A DNA stretch of 64,000 nucleotides from contig JAPPFL010000012.1 in the NCBI GenBank assembly GCA_028823855.1, forward strand, positions 62,001 through 126,000, read 5' to 3'. Below are positions 1 to 8,888 of this stretch, in pieces (the first letter of the stretch is position 1; every line of letters begins with the position of its first letter). The translations under genes and the position numbers were made by a program. The DNA comes from Albidovulum sp. Its GTDB lineage: Bacteria > Pseudomonadota > Alphaproteobacteria > Rhodobacterales > Rhodobacteraceae. Below the pieces are notes generated by a model. The model saw only the letters and a list, made by a program, of their open reading frames with translations. It made no database searches and was not told the origin of the DNA.

Positions 1-769
1 TCGATTTCTTTCGTTCCATCGCGGATAGGCCGCCAGAACGCTTTCCGACGATATGTTCTATCATCAATTCCATGGGCAGCTCGGACATCGGCGCCGTAGT
101 AATCCGTCTGCCATCGCGCAGAATAGTTGCCCTTTCGGCGACACGGGCGATTTCATCCATCCGATGCGATACATAGACGATAGCGACTCCTTGGGCGCGA
201 AGCCTATGAAGAAGCGCGAATAGCTTCTCGACATCCGAAACGGAAAGCGTCGTAGAAGGTTCGTCGAGCACGAGTACTCGGGCATTTTGGCTAATTGCTT
301 TGACAATCTCCGTCAGCTGCCGCTGTCCGGCGCCTAAATCCGCAACAAGCGCCCTGGGATCAATGTCAACCTCCAGCATCTGGAAGAATTCGCTCGCTTT
401 CCGCTCCGCCATGCGGTCGTCGACGAGTCCTAGCCGGGTTTTGGCTTCTCTTGTCAGAAACACGTTTTGCGCCACGTTCAAGGAAGGAATAAGACTCATT
501 TCCTGATAAATCATCGCGATTCCGGCGCGCCTGGACGCTTCGGGCGAGTATTCGTCTATGGTTTGTCCGAAGACTTTTACAGTGCCGGTGTCAGGCACGT
601 GGACACCGTTCAGAATCTTGAGAATAGTGGATTTACCGGCTCCGTTGCCGCCGAGAAGCGCATGAATTTCACCCGCTTCGATTTGGAGATCAACTTCTAC
701 TAGCGCCTGAACGCCACCGAAATGCTTGGAAATTCCACGCATGTCGACGGCAAGGGATACCGGATTCAA
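1..769 (-). CDS. Sugar ABC transporter ATP-binding protein, C-terminally cut by window edge
   Basis: Cytoplasmic ATPase of a ribose/xylose-type sugar importer. The visible 256 codons cover the first nucleotide-binding domain. They show a Walker A GGNGAGKST (about residue 45), a signature-like LGAGQRQLTEIVKA, a Walker B VLVLDEPST and the switch VYVSHRMDE typical of RbsA/XylG/MglA proteins, which normally carry two such domains in about 500 residues. The rest lies beyond position 1. The start is probably TTG at 769, which overlaps the TGA stop of the upstream oxidoreductase. An ATG at 742 would leave almost no residues before the first beta strand. The ATPase is the last visible gene of a minus-strand catabolic locus, and its permease must lie outside the window. 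Sugar specificity cannot be read from the sequence. Confidence 0.9.
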   Translation of the reverse strand, partial: MNPVSLAVDMRGISKHFGGVQALVEVDLQIEAGEIHALLGGNGAGKSTILKILNGVHVPDTGTVKVFGQTIDEYSPEASRRAGIAMIYQEMSLIPSLNVAQNVFLTREAKTRLGLVDDRMAERKASEFFQMLEVDIDPRALVADLGAGQRQLTEIVKAISQNARVLVLDEPSTTLSVSDVEKLFALLHRLRAQGVAIVYVSHRMDEIARVAERATILRDGRRITTAPMSELPMELMIEHIVGKRSGGLSAMERKKS

Positions 770-1935
770 GGATTCACGCCCACCCATTCGCCCGTTTCAC
801 CGGACTTCAGCAGCGCATCGGCGACGAGCTCGCACCTATAGCCGTCGGAGAAGTTTGGCGAGGGCTGAACCCCGGACGCGACCGCCTGAAAAAAGTCGTA
901 GCATTCGATAATCTTGGTTTCAGAATACCCGATGCCAATTGCCGGAATGGGCCAAAGTTGCTCGCCGTAGGGGTGCGCAGGACCGGTGTAGATCGTACGG
1001 AAGCCTCGAATGTCCGCCGGATCGTCCGCAAACATGACCTGCAATTCATCGCGCCGCTCATAATTGAAGTAGATTGATCCTTCCGTTCCGTGGATCTCAA
1101 GGGTTATGAAATTGTTCCGTCCATAGGCGTTTCGGGTGGCTTCCAGCGAACCTATCGCGCCGTTTTCGAAACGAAGCAGCGAAACCACTTCGTCTTCGAC
1201 ATCGACGGGCTCGCGCCTCGCGGTCGTATTCTTTTCCGACGCGCCTAGCTTGTCAATCCCTCCCTCCTGGACCGGGCGTGTCTGTATGTAGGTCGGAGTC
1301 ATCGCGTTGACTTCCGAGATTTGTCCAACAAGGTAATGCGCCATATCGACAACATGAGTGCCGATATCGCCGACCGCGCCGGAACCGGCGATCGACTTCT
1401 GGAACCTCCATGAAAGAGGGCTGTCGGGGTCTGCAGGCCAATCTTGGAGATACGTGCCGCGGAAATTGCGAATTTCGCCGATGCGATTTTCATCGATGAG
1501 TTTCCTAGCCAGCGCAATCGCCGGGGTCCGGCGATAGTTGAACGCAACCATGTGGATGATTCCGGAATTTTCCACGGCATCGAGCATCGTCTTGGCCTCG
1601 GCAGCGCCTCTCGCCAATGGTTTCTCGCACAGAATGTGCTTTCCCGCTTCGGCAGCGGCGATGGCGATTTCGGCATGAGCATCGTTGGGCACGCAAATGT
1701 CGACCGCATCAACGTCGTCTCGCGCGACCGTGGCCCGCCAATCGCTGGAGGCCTCCTCGAAACCGAACCGCAGGCGCGCTTCCTCCGCCATTTCATCGTT
1801 GATGTCGACGATGACCCGCCTGCGCGGGATGGCAGGCGCAGGCCAGAAAAACATCGGCATGGCGGCATAGGACATCGCATGGGCGCGGCCCATGAATCCG
1901 CCTCCAATCATTGCGACATTGAGATCATTGGTCAT
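766..1935 (-). CDS. Gfo/Idh/MocA family NAD(P)-dependent oxidoreductase
   Basis: A 389-residue cytoplasmic dehydrogenase of the Gfo/Idh/MocA family, which oxidises sugars, inositols or their derivatives. The N-terminal Rossmann motif is GGGFMGRAHA (residues 11-20). The family EKPLA motif carrying the catalytic Lys follows near residue 104, and GDIGTHVVD in the C-terminal domain contains the conserved Asp and His. A GGAGCGAG ribosome binding site precedes the ATG. It lies between the sugar-binding protein and the ABC ATPase genes, so it probably acts on the imported sugar or on the product of the nearby isomerase. The exact substrate is unknown. Confidence 0.92.
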   Translation of the reverse strand: MTNDLNVAMIGGGFMGRAHAMSYAAMPMFFWPAPAIPRRRVIVDINDEMAEEARLRFGFEEASSDWRATVARDDVDAVDICVPNDAHAEIAIAAAEAGKHILCEKPLARGAAEAKTMLDAVENSGIIHMVAFNYRRTPAIALARKLIDENRIGEIRNFRGTYLQDWPADPDSPLSWRFQKSIAGSGAVGDIGTHVVDMAHYLVGQISEVNAMTPTYIQTRPVQEGGIDKLGASEKNTTARREPVDVEDEVVSLLRFENGAIGSLEATRNAYGRNNFITLEIHGTEGSIYFNYERRDELQVMFADDPADIRGFRTIYTGPAHPYGEQLWPIPAIGIGYSETKIIECYDFFQAVASGVQPSPNFSDGYRCELVADALLKSGETGEWVGVNP

Positions 1936-2018
1936 TATTCTCGCTCCGGGCTAGGATTTCCAGGTGAGCGGGACGCAGTTCTTTTCGCCTGCAGGGCGCC
2001 GACATTGGCCCGCTCGGG

Positions 2019-2052
2019 CGCGGGCATCGGCAGTCGCCTGCCGATGCCCGCG
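2019..2052 (-). other. Perfect 15-bp hairpin between binding-protein and dehydrogenase genes
   Basis: The arms at 2019-2033 and 2038-2052 are exact reverse complements around a 4-nt loop. On the transcribed strand the hairpin begins a few bases after the stop codon of the periplasmic binding-protein gene. No T-run follows on that strand, so it is a poor intrinsic terminator. In sugar ABC operons, hairpins at this place often protect the upstream binding-protein mRNA from 3' exonucleases and give that protein in excess. That role is inferred from position and shape. Confidence 0.6.
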
Positions 2053-2057
2053 TTAAG

Positions 2058-3179
2058 TCATTTCATGCTTTTTCGGATGTTTTCCGTGGCTTCCGAATGG
2101 TAGACTGCCTGCCATCCGTCGAGCAGGGTGTCTTTGGTAACCGGCAGCGCGGGAAGTGCGACGAAGGCCGGCGCTTCCTTTCCTAGCAGCCCATAACCGG
2201 CAAGGATGGCTTCGGCCACGCCCTGGTCGAACGGACGCTGCGCGCCAAGTCCCTTGACGAATCCGTCCTGCGCCATGTTGATGGCGACGTTCTCGCCTAG
2301 GTCGATGGTTGTGATGATCAAGTCGTCGCGACCGGACACGCGAGCCGCGGAAATCACTCCTTCCGCCGGAACGTCCCAAACAGCCCAAATACCGTCAATA
2401 CCCGGATTCGATGTCAGCATCGCCGAAGCGGCCTTTTCGGCATCGCCGGTAAAGTCCGGTCCGCCGATGCCCTGTTCAGCAATGATTTCGATATTCGGAT
2501 AGTCGCTTTCGATCGTAGCCTTGAAGGCATCGTAGCGCTGCCTGGTTACGAAGAAGTCCGCGGCGTGGAAGACCAGCCCGATCTGTCCTTCCTCGTCCAA
2601 AGCCTTCGCCATGAGGTGGGCGGCGGCTACGCCGTTGCCGTAATTGTCGGCGGAAACGGCGGCTACGTAGTCCTGGCCCGCGGTAAAGCCCTTGGGAACA
2701 TTGTCCATAAAGACGAGCTTGGTTCCGGCTTCGGCGGCGGCGCGGTAGGCAGCTGCAGTTGCAGACGGATCCGTCGGTATAGACACGATGATGTCGGGGC
2801 TTTGCGCCATAATCGTTTCGATGTCGGAGACTTGTTTTTCGGGCTTAAAACCGGCATCGGTCACCGCGATCACCTCGATCCCCATTTTTCCGAACTGGTC
2901 GGACAAGCCGGCGATCTGGGCTCGGCTCCAGTCATTTCCTCCGTAATGCATGACGATCGCCGCCGTTGCGTTCATTGCCTGTATCGCTTCGAGTTCTGCT
3001 TCGGAAAGCGTGAGATCGCCGGCCGCGCTCGGGTCCTCTCCGTTCGGCCCCTTAGAAAGCACGGTGGCCTGCAAGTCGGCCAGCGCAGCATCCGGGTCGG
3101 CCGTAGCCGGAACGCCTAGCGAACCGAGAGCGATAACTGCTCCAGCCAAAGTCGCCAAGTTTGTTTTGAATAAGTTCAT
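2058..3179 (-). CDS. Periplasmic sugar-binding protein of ABC transporter
   Basis: A 373-residue substrate-binding protein of the LacI/ribose-binding fold (peripla_BP_4-like). The first 27 residues form a Sec signal peptide ending in VPATA-D. Family-like segments include SDQFGKMGIEVIAVTDAGF, IVSIPTDPSA, VSADNYGNG and GIWAVWDVPAEG, which line the sugar pocket in homologues. GGAGATG precedes the ATG. The dehydrogenase gene follows after a stable hairpin, and the isomerase gene lies upstream on the same strand. It shows clear similarity in layout (DWSRAQIAG, NVPKGF, VWDVPAEG) to the soluble protein encoded at 4380-5378, which suggests duplication. Confidence 0.92.
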   Translation of the reverse strand: MNLFKTNLATLAGAVIALGSLGVPATADPDAALADLQATVLSKGPNGEDPSAAGDLTLSEAELEAIQAMNATAAIVMHYGGNDWSRAQIAGLSDQFGKMGIEVIAVTDAGFKPEKQVSDIETIMAQSPDIIVSIPTDPSATAAAYRAAAEAGTKLVFMDNVPKGFTAGQDYVAAVSADNYGNGVAAAHLMAKALDEEGQIGLVFHAADFFVTRQRYDAFKATIESDYPNIEIIAEQGIGGPDFTGDAEKAASAMLTSNPGIDGIWAVWDVPAEGVISAARVSGRDDLIITTIDLGENVAINMAQDGFVKGLGAQRPFDQGVAEAILAGYGLLGKEAPAFVALPALPVTKDTLLDGWQAVYHSEATENIRKSMK

Positions 3180-3232
3180 TTTTTCATCTCCGTTTTATTC
3201 GCGGACAGCAGCCCGCTAGCTGATGGCGGGGC

Positions 3233-4045
3233 TCAAGCCTGGTCGAGATAGGACTTGCTAAGCTCCGCTCCCTTGCGCGGGTCGTCCCACGCGTCGAGTT
3301 CGACGGTTATCCATCCGTCGAACTCGATATCACGAATGGCTTTCAGGATCGGCTTACTGTCGAGATCGCCGCGATCGAGCGGAGTGAATGCAAAGGGATC
3401 GCGCCTCCATCCTTTCAAGTGGATATAGGTAATCCGGTTCGCGTGCTCGCGGATCATCGCGGCGGGGTCGCCTCCGGCCGCGGCCAAATGCGCGGTGTCG
3501 GGGCAGAATTTTATTGACGTTTCGGAAAAAATCCGGCGCACTTCCTCGGGCCCTTCGACGATTGTCGTGAGATGGGGGTGATAGTGCGCGGACAAACCGC
3601 GGTCCGCACCGATCCGAACCACTTGCTCCAGAGCATCGGCGAGCCTGGAGTAGTCGCTGTCTCGCTTTCCCTCGCGCCGCTTGGCCCCGCCTCCTACAAC
3701 GAGATGCGGCGCGCCCAGCTCGGCAACGCGATCCGCTACGCGCTTGATCTTAGCGAGTTCCTCGTCGAGTATCTCAGTGAAGATGAAATTCGCTCCGGAA
3801 TAGGCAGCGACCAGGATCAGCCCGTTCTTGTCCAGCAATTTTTCAAACTCTGCGGCGCCGTAGTCCAGCAGATTGCCGTCGAAGAGTTCGATTCCTTCGT
3901 ATCCCGCGGCAGCTATGTCTGCCATTGCAGAGTCCATGCCGCCGAAAGTTCTGTATGTGAGCTCCGTTACGGACGTTACGCCGACGGCGTTGCCGCCGAG
4001 AGGCCCCCAGCAATTTGCCTGATATCCTAGTTTCCAAGCGCTCAT
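3233..4045 (-). CDS. Sugar phosphate isomerase/epimerase, TIM barrel (IolE-like)
   Basis: A 270-residue TIM-barrel enzyme of the AP-endonuclease family 2/xylose isomerase-like group. The N-terminal GYQANCWGPLG is reminiscent of IolE and sugar isomerases. Metal-ligand candidates are the Glu of GIELFDG, the His pair in AHYHPHLTT, the Asp and His in FCPDTAHLA, and the Glu in VELDAWDD. The start at 4045 is chosen because GGGAGAAAAGA sits just upstream. An ATG at 4063 would place that site inside the coding region. This is the first gene after the putative ROK operator, and it is followed by the binding protein and dehydrogenase, so it likely acts in the same sugar pathway. Confidence 0.88.
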   Translation of the reverse strand: MSAWKLGYQANCWGPLGGNAVGVTSVTELTYRTFGGMDSAMADIAAAGYEGIELFDGNLLDYGAAEFEKLLDKNGLILVAAYSGANFIFTEILDEELAKIKRVADRVAELGAPHLVVGGGAKRREGKRDSDYSRLADALEQVVRIGADRGLSAHYHPHLTTIVEGPEEVRRIFSETSIKFCPDTAHLAAAGGDPAAMIREHANRITYIHLKGWRRDPFAFTPLDRGDLDSKPILKAIRDIEFDGWITVELDAWDDPRKGAELSKSYLDQA

Positions 4046-4127
4046 TCTTTTCTCCCGTCGCAAGCATTCGCGAAATGGACCGGCGAATCATTGGCGGCAT
4101 TTCGCGCGATATTCGCCAAGGCTCCAC

Positions 4128-4156
4128 ATATTTTGCAGATTTTCTGCAAAAGTCAA
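4128..4156 (-). promoter_or_regulatory. Promoter with embedded 21-bp palindromic operator (likely ROK repressor site)
   Basis: On the minus strand, a -35-like TTGACT (4156-4151) is followed after 17 bases by a weak -10-like AAATAT (4133-4128). The spacer is filled by the perfect inverted repeat TTTTGCAGA-TTT-TCTGCAAAA (4131-4151). A further half-site containing ATCTGCA lies just upstream near 4162-4170. AT-flanked GC-core palindromes of this type are typical of ROK repressors such as NagC and Mlc. The ROK gene at 5404-6765 is the obvious candidate regulator. Both the regulator and the strength of the -10 element are inferred. Confidence 0.6.
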
Positions 4157-4379
4157 TAAAAAATCTGCATAAGTTTGTCGCGACGCTTTCGCCGAGTATC
4201 GCCGCATGCCGGGAATCTGTATTTTCGAGCCGTTGCCGAAATTTCGGCCCGGCTCGAATAATTGAAAATTTGGCGAGCGATCCCCGTGCGAAAGACATCT
4301 CTGCCAATCATTGCCAAAAACGACGGAACGATTCCGGTATGCCGCCGGATCCGCGAATTTTTTCGAAGTGGCGAGGCGG

Positions 4380-5378
4380 CTAGGCCGAACGAATTTCGAG
4401 GATTTCGGGAGGCGCAGTCGAACTCCACACTCGCTGATAGCTTTCGACTACGATTTCCGGCGTAACAGGGATACCCGGGAGAGCGACCCAACTCGGCACG
4501 GGATGATCCAGGAGGGACAGGATCACGGCTTGGGCCACGGCGACTCCCTGCTTGTAGGGCTGCTGCGCGGCGATTCCTACGACGATCTCGCCCCTGGCCA
4601 ATTCGATAGCGGCTTCCCGTCCGAGATCGACAGTTGTCATCGGGATATTGCGCCCCTCGGCCCTCAGCAATTCAACAGCCTGCATCGCCGGCGTATCCCA
4701 GACGACGAAAAGCCCGGCTAGTCCGGGGTAATCGGAGAGCAATTTGCGGGTCGCCGAACCGGCCTCGTCGATGGATCGAAATCGCTGAGTCCTGATCGCC
4801 AGGTCCGGGCGGTGGGATTTCATCCAGCGGCCGAAACTGATTTCGCGCTCGTTGATGACATAGAAATCTTCCTCGAACGAAAGAAGTCCGATTTCACGCC
4901 CGTTGTCCACGTGGGCTGACAGCAGCTCAGCTCCAGCCAGGCCCAGACCGAAATTGTCCGCGGATATAAGCGACTTGTAGTCGCGCTCGGGTAGCAGCCC
5001 GGTAGGAACGTTGTCATTCAAAACAAGGCACTTTCCTGCGCGAGAGACGGTGGCGTGCGCGTCCGCCACGGACGCGTTAGCGACCGGAATTGAGATGATT
5101 GCGTCTACCGGCCCTTCCTTCAGCCGTTCAAGCGCCTGGATTTGAGAGTCGGTATCGAAACCGCAGTCCACGACCTCGCTAATGATCGTGCCGCATGCAC
5201 CCAGAGTACTGCTGATCCCCGCCAATTGTTGACGCGACCAGTCGCTATCCACGGTGTGAAGAACGACCGCTACGGAAAAGTCTCTTGCGCACGCCGCGGC
5301 CACATCTTCCGGACCGAGACTGACTCGGCTTGGAGGAGCGGCGCGCTCTCCATGAGGTCCAAGTCCCGTTATCGACAT
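4380..5378 (-). CDS. Soluble sugar-binding-fold protein without signal peptide
   Basis: A 332-residue protein with the same two-lobed periplasmic-binding fold as the product of 2058-3179. Recognisable pieces are HTVDSDWSRQQLAG, IISIPVANASVADA, NDNVPTG, ISADNFG and LFVVWDTPAM. It lacks a signal peptide: the N-terminus (MSITGLGPHGERAAPP) is hydrophilic, so it should stay in the cytoplasm. It starts 25 bases after the ROK gene, so the two are probably co-transcribed. No DNA-binding helix-turn-helix is visible, so it is not a LacI repressor. It could bind the pathway sugar in the cytoplasm, modulate the ROK protein, or be a decaying duplicate. Confidence 0.75.
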   Translation of the reverse strand: MSITGLGPHGERAAPPSRVSLGPEDVAAACARDFSVAVVLHTVDSDWSRQQLAGISSTLGACGTIISEVVDCGFDTDSQIQALERLKEGPVDAIISIPVANASVADAHATVSRAGKCLVLNDNVPTGLLPERDYKSLISADNFGLGLAGAELLSAHVDNGREIGLLSFEEDFYVINEREISFGRWMKSHRPDLAIRTQRFRSIDEAGSATRKLLSDYPGLAGLFVVWDTPAMQAVELLRAEGRNIPMTTVDLGREAAIELARGEIVVGIAAQQPYKQGVAVAQAVILSLLDHPVPSWVALPGIPVTPEIVVESYQRVWSSTAPPEILEIRSA

Positions 5379-5403
5379 ATTCGCCTTTTACCTGTCCGGG
5401 CCG

Positions 5404-6765
5404 CTATCGGGGAACGGCAGGCGGCGCAGGTTCAGCTTCGCGAACGCCGGCGCGGCGTGAAATTGCTTCGCGGGCGATCGCAAGCGCTCTCTGGAACTCA
5501 GGCAGATCAAGCGGCGAGCCAAGAGCGACCCAGGAACGAAGAATGTTCGGACTGAAGATACCTTCGACGACGACCATCGCGGCTCCCACAAGCCCCGCCG
5601 AACTACTTAGGCGAGAACTGCTGATGCGCAGGTCGCGCGTCACCAAGGGATGCGATTCGCCGTAGACTGCCTCCCTGACGGCCGCCAGCAGTATGTCGTC
5701 AGTCTGGGGCACAGACCCGCTGAGTACAATCGTCGAAGGATTCAGAAGATTGGCCAGCCCGGCAACGGCGCGACCGATCATTCGGCCGCTACGCGCCATG
5801 ATTTCCATGGAGACCGGGTCCCCGGACTGAGCCGCTTGCCCAACGTCAATGGCGGTAACTTGCCCGTTCCTGTCCAATATTTCCTCTAGTGCCGGGCTTG
5901 ATCCGTTTTGCGCCGATTTCTGTCCTTCGCGAGCAATCGCATCGCTGCCGGCAACTTGGTCCAGCGGCGCCATTCGGCCGTAAATCTCCATTGGCGACTG
6001 ACCAATAAGGCCTGCCGCCCCTTGAGATCCGCGGTACAGGTTTCCGTCTATCACCATCCCCGCACCGATCCGCTTCCCGATTTTAACAAACAGCATGTTT
6101 TTAGCGCGCTCGCTGTCGCTGGACTTGAGTTCTCCCATAGTCATGGTTTCGACGCTTCCCTGCAACCAGACAGGTGCCTCGAAATGCGCCATTAGAGTTT
6201 CGACAAGCGGAAAGGGCCCCCAAGAAGTAGCCATAGGAGGAGTTTCCGTGAGAAAGATGTCGTCAGAAGCTGTTTGCACAGGTCCCGGCAATGATATGCC
6301 AAGTCCCCAAACCGACTGCCCTCCGCGCCTTTTTTCCAAAAGCCACTCGAATAATGCCATAAGGCGGTTTGTCGAAACTTCTGCGGAAGCGCTCAGGTCA
6401 ATCGCTTCATGATGCTCCATCAAAAGATTGCCGGCCAAATCGGCCATCGCCACTCCGAGCGCGGTTTGGTCGAGCGTCGCAACGAGAATGCTCGCAGCGT
6501 TGCGATTGAACCTTACAAGCCGCGGAGCTCTGCCCCCCGTAGCGTTGCCGAGCATGTTCTCGTCGACAAGTCCTAGTGCCGCCAATGCCGCGATTCGATC
6601 CGCGACGATGGCCCGGCCTAGTTCGGTGGTTCGTTCAATCTGTAGACGCGTAACGCTTTCCTGCGAACGCACGAGATCAAGCACTCGCGCGAGAGTGCGC
6701 GCTACGCCATCGTTGGGGCGCGAGCGCAGTTGGTTCCGCATTTGTGAAGCCATTGCCTCAGCCAT
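5404..6765 (-). CDS. ROK family transcriptional regulator
   Basis: A 453-residue protein with an N-terminal winged helix-turn-helix (about residues 20-80, TRLQIERTTELGRAIVADRI) and a ROK sugar-kinase-like domain (GLGISLPGPV; KIGKRIGAGMVIDGNLYRG). In most ROK proteins the segment after this reads like EIGH followed by a zinc-binding cysteine cluster. Here it reads GLIGQ, and no cysteine cluster follows, so the usual zinc site seems absent. The protein probably represses the sugar locus encoded downstream through the palindrome at 4131-4151. It heads a short operon with the soluble sugar-binding protein. Confidence 0.88.
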   Translation of the reverse strand: MAEAMASQMRNQLRSRPNDGVARTLARVLDLVRSQESVTRLQIERTTELGRAIVADRIAALAALGLVDENMLGNATGGRAPRLVRFNRNAASILVATLDQTALGVAMADLAGNLLMEHHEAIDLSASAEVSTNRLMALFEWLLEKRRGGQSVWGLGISLPGPVQTASDDIFLTETPPMATSWGPFPLVETLMAHFEAPVWLQGSVETMTMGELKSSDSERAKNMLFVKIGKRIGAGMVIDGNLYRGSQGAAGLIGQSPMEIYGRMAPLDQVAGSDAIAREGQKSAQNGSSPALEEILDRNGQVTAIDVGQAAQSGDPVSMEIMARSGRMIGRAVAGLANLLNPSTIVLSGSVPQTDDILLAAVREAVYGESHPLVTRDLRISSSRLSSSAGLVGAAMVVVEGIFSPNILRSWVALGSPLDLPEFQRALAIAREAISRRAGVREAEPAPPAVPR

Positions 6766-8660
6766 CGCATCCGTTTATTCGCCCGCCGACCGATCTGGAA
6801 TTGTGCGAACCCAGCCTATACCGAGTCAGCCCGGTTCCCAGACTCGAACATGTCCTTTGGATAATTGCCAGCAGCACGGAAAGCAACATTGTCATTGTTT
6901 CCGAGCCGTCGACCAAAACAATTGAGATCATTTCATCCGGCCGGTATCAAGCCGAAAAAGCAGTTTCGAATGCACTCGAGACCGGTTTTTGGCAAGCCGA
7001 TATCCGAGTTAAACATGGGCAACAAAGCAAATTGCATTAGAGCGGTAAGTATGAACTTCGCAACAATGATCCGCGAAAACGACCCTTTTCGACTGCAAAA
7101 TCCAACCCGTAACCATTGAGGCAAAAGCGCGAGGCGAGACGAATTACATTGCAAAGCGCAGCAGTTGCCCGGAGGCAGCTTGGCGTGCCATTCGTAAAAT
7201 GAGTTCATTTTCTAGAGATGCAAAAGGCTTGTTGCGTTAAAGAAGCTCGAATCCAAGACTGATTTCAGTTGCCTCCGGCTACGCGGGATTATGCGGCTAA
7301 CTGCCTGGCGGGCAACAAGCATCGAGCGGCACCGGCCGATGGAATTCCGGCTGCGCATCTAGATTCCGAAGAGGCAATATTTCGCGAACTGCCGTTAGAC
7401 GGCAAAGCGAATGATATCGCCAATTTTTGAGTAGAACATTTAGATAGCAATTTTCGAAAACCGCGAGGTTACGTTCAGCAAGTTGCCGGGACCCGCTGCA
7501 AAAATGTCGCGCCCTAGCGTACTTCCTAGACTTCCGCTAATCCGAGAATAGCCCTTATTGGCTAAGCGCGGCAGGCAGCCTCCAGTGCAAGCAAGAGGAT
7601 CCCGGATCCGTTTCGGGAGAATTTTTCAAGCGGCGCCCAAAAGTATCGGAGACGAGCTTTATCAATCACTGCCTGGCCGCGCCGCGACATTTTTGGACCG
7701 TCCCTAGCGACCAGAGCCCATCGTTTGCCGCTTCGCAAGATCAAGAACACGCCGGCAGACCGCAAGTTCGAGTCGGTCCTCTTCGCGAATTTGAAGTATG
7801 TGACCGAGAACCAACGAGGCTCAATTCGGCATAGCGGCGCGGCCATCCTTAACGGGAACTGTCCGCAACCGCGTGGTTTCGGCGAACTGGCGCTCGCATT
7901 CGCGGCTCTAATTTTCGAGACGTTATGCAATCGCTTCATAAAATTAGCATTGGGAAAAAGCCGACGGACATGCGCAGAGCAAAGATCGAGTTGAGTTCAA
8001 GGAGGCGACGCGGTTTTGGCCATTAAAACTCGCTCGCAAGTTCAACGCGACTGCGCCCAAAAAACCGCTTCCATGGTCAACCCGCGAATTAAGCCAATGA
8101 AAAAGACCGGGAACTTTCGTTCCGGATTTCGAATATTGTTGTCATCCCGACCGGCATTGTCGTGTCCCAACGCAGTCTACAACATGACGGGACAGGCTTG
8201 AGCGCGGTTCGCGCGCCTGTGCATTTTCTCAAGGACAGTGTTGCAGAGCTCTTTGCGCCAGTTTCCGGACGCAACTAATTCGACGACTGGTCGGCTTCCT
8301 CCCTATCAAGTGGTCGAATTGAGATTCATTTTTGCGAAACCGTCGTCTAGTCACTAATCGCATAGTCTCCGGAGTTGTCGCTGCAACTCCGGCGGCTAGT
8401 TGCCTCAAGAGCGGCAGAAATTCGACGAATAAATTGGCAAAACATCCATGCGATTCCAAATGGCTCACTTAATGAATTGGTTTTCATTCGAAAAAGTCGG
8501 TGCTGCTGGGAATCATGGACGCTCAACTATCGCTTGGTTTTCCTTGCTGCACGGTCCGATCTCCTGTAATTTGAAGGCAGGCGCGACAATTAACTGGCAG
8601 TATCAGCTAGTTCAACGCAGTCGGTTGTCAGCCTGCAATTTTGAACGGATCCGCTAAATC
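6766..8660. other. Long stretch without a recognisable gene
   Basis: About 1.9 kb in which only short frames occur. None shows a convincing ribosome binding site, composition or family motif. The one notable feature is a perfect 9-bp stem (8369-8377 and 8384-8392) with a 6-base loop and no following T-run. It may be decayed DNA. Confidence 0.4.
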
Positions 8661-8882
8661 ATGAGCAGCGAAACCTCCGAGACACATCTGCGGAAGCTTT
8701 TGGAATGCGCATGGGATAAACACTCACTTCACTGTATGTGGTGGGTGCGCAAGGATGTAGTCTTGCAGCCGAAAAACGCTTTGCGCGTCGTCTCCATGCT
8801 GCGGAAAGGCACCTTGGATTCCTTCCGTTTTGCCGAAGAGGTGCGGGCGGCGTACAAGAACTGGTGCGCCGATGTCGAATAG
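8661..8882 (+). CDS. Small protein upstream of nucleotidyltransferase-fold gene, candidate antitoxin
   Basis: A 73-residue acidic/basic mixed protein (LRKLLECAWDKHSLHCMWWVRK) of unknown family. It has no signal peptide or membrane segment. It ends 6 bases before the next gene, so the two are surely co-transcribed. Its position and size fit an antitoxin or accessory partner of the nucleotidyltransferase-like protein. No helix-turn-helix is apparent and the function is not recognised. Confidence 0.55.
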   Translation: MSSETSETHLRKLLECAWDKHSLHCMWWVRKDVVLQPKNALRVVSMLRKGTLDSFRFAEEVRAAYKNWCADVE

Positions 8883-8888
8883 CGGGCA

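Noticed and set aside
7562..7939. 125-codon minus-strand frame in the 6.8-8.7 kb gap
   Set aside because: No ribosome binding site, motif or plausible composition. The frame is rich in Arg/Ala/Ser as expected from noise.
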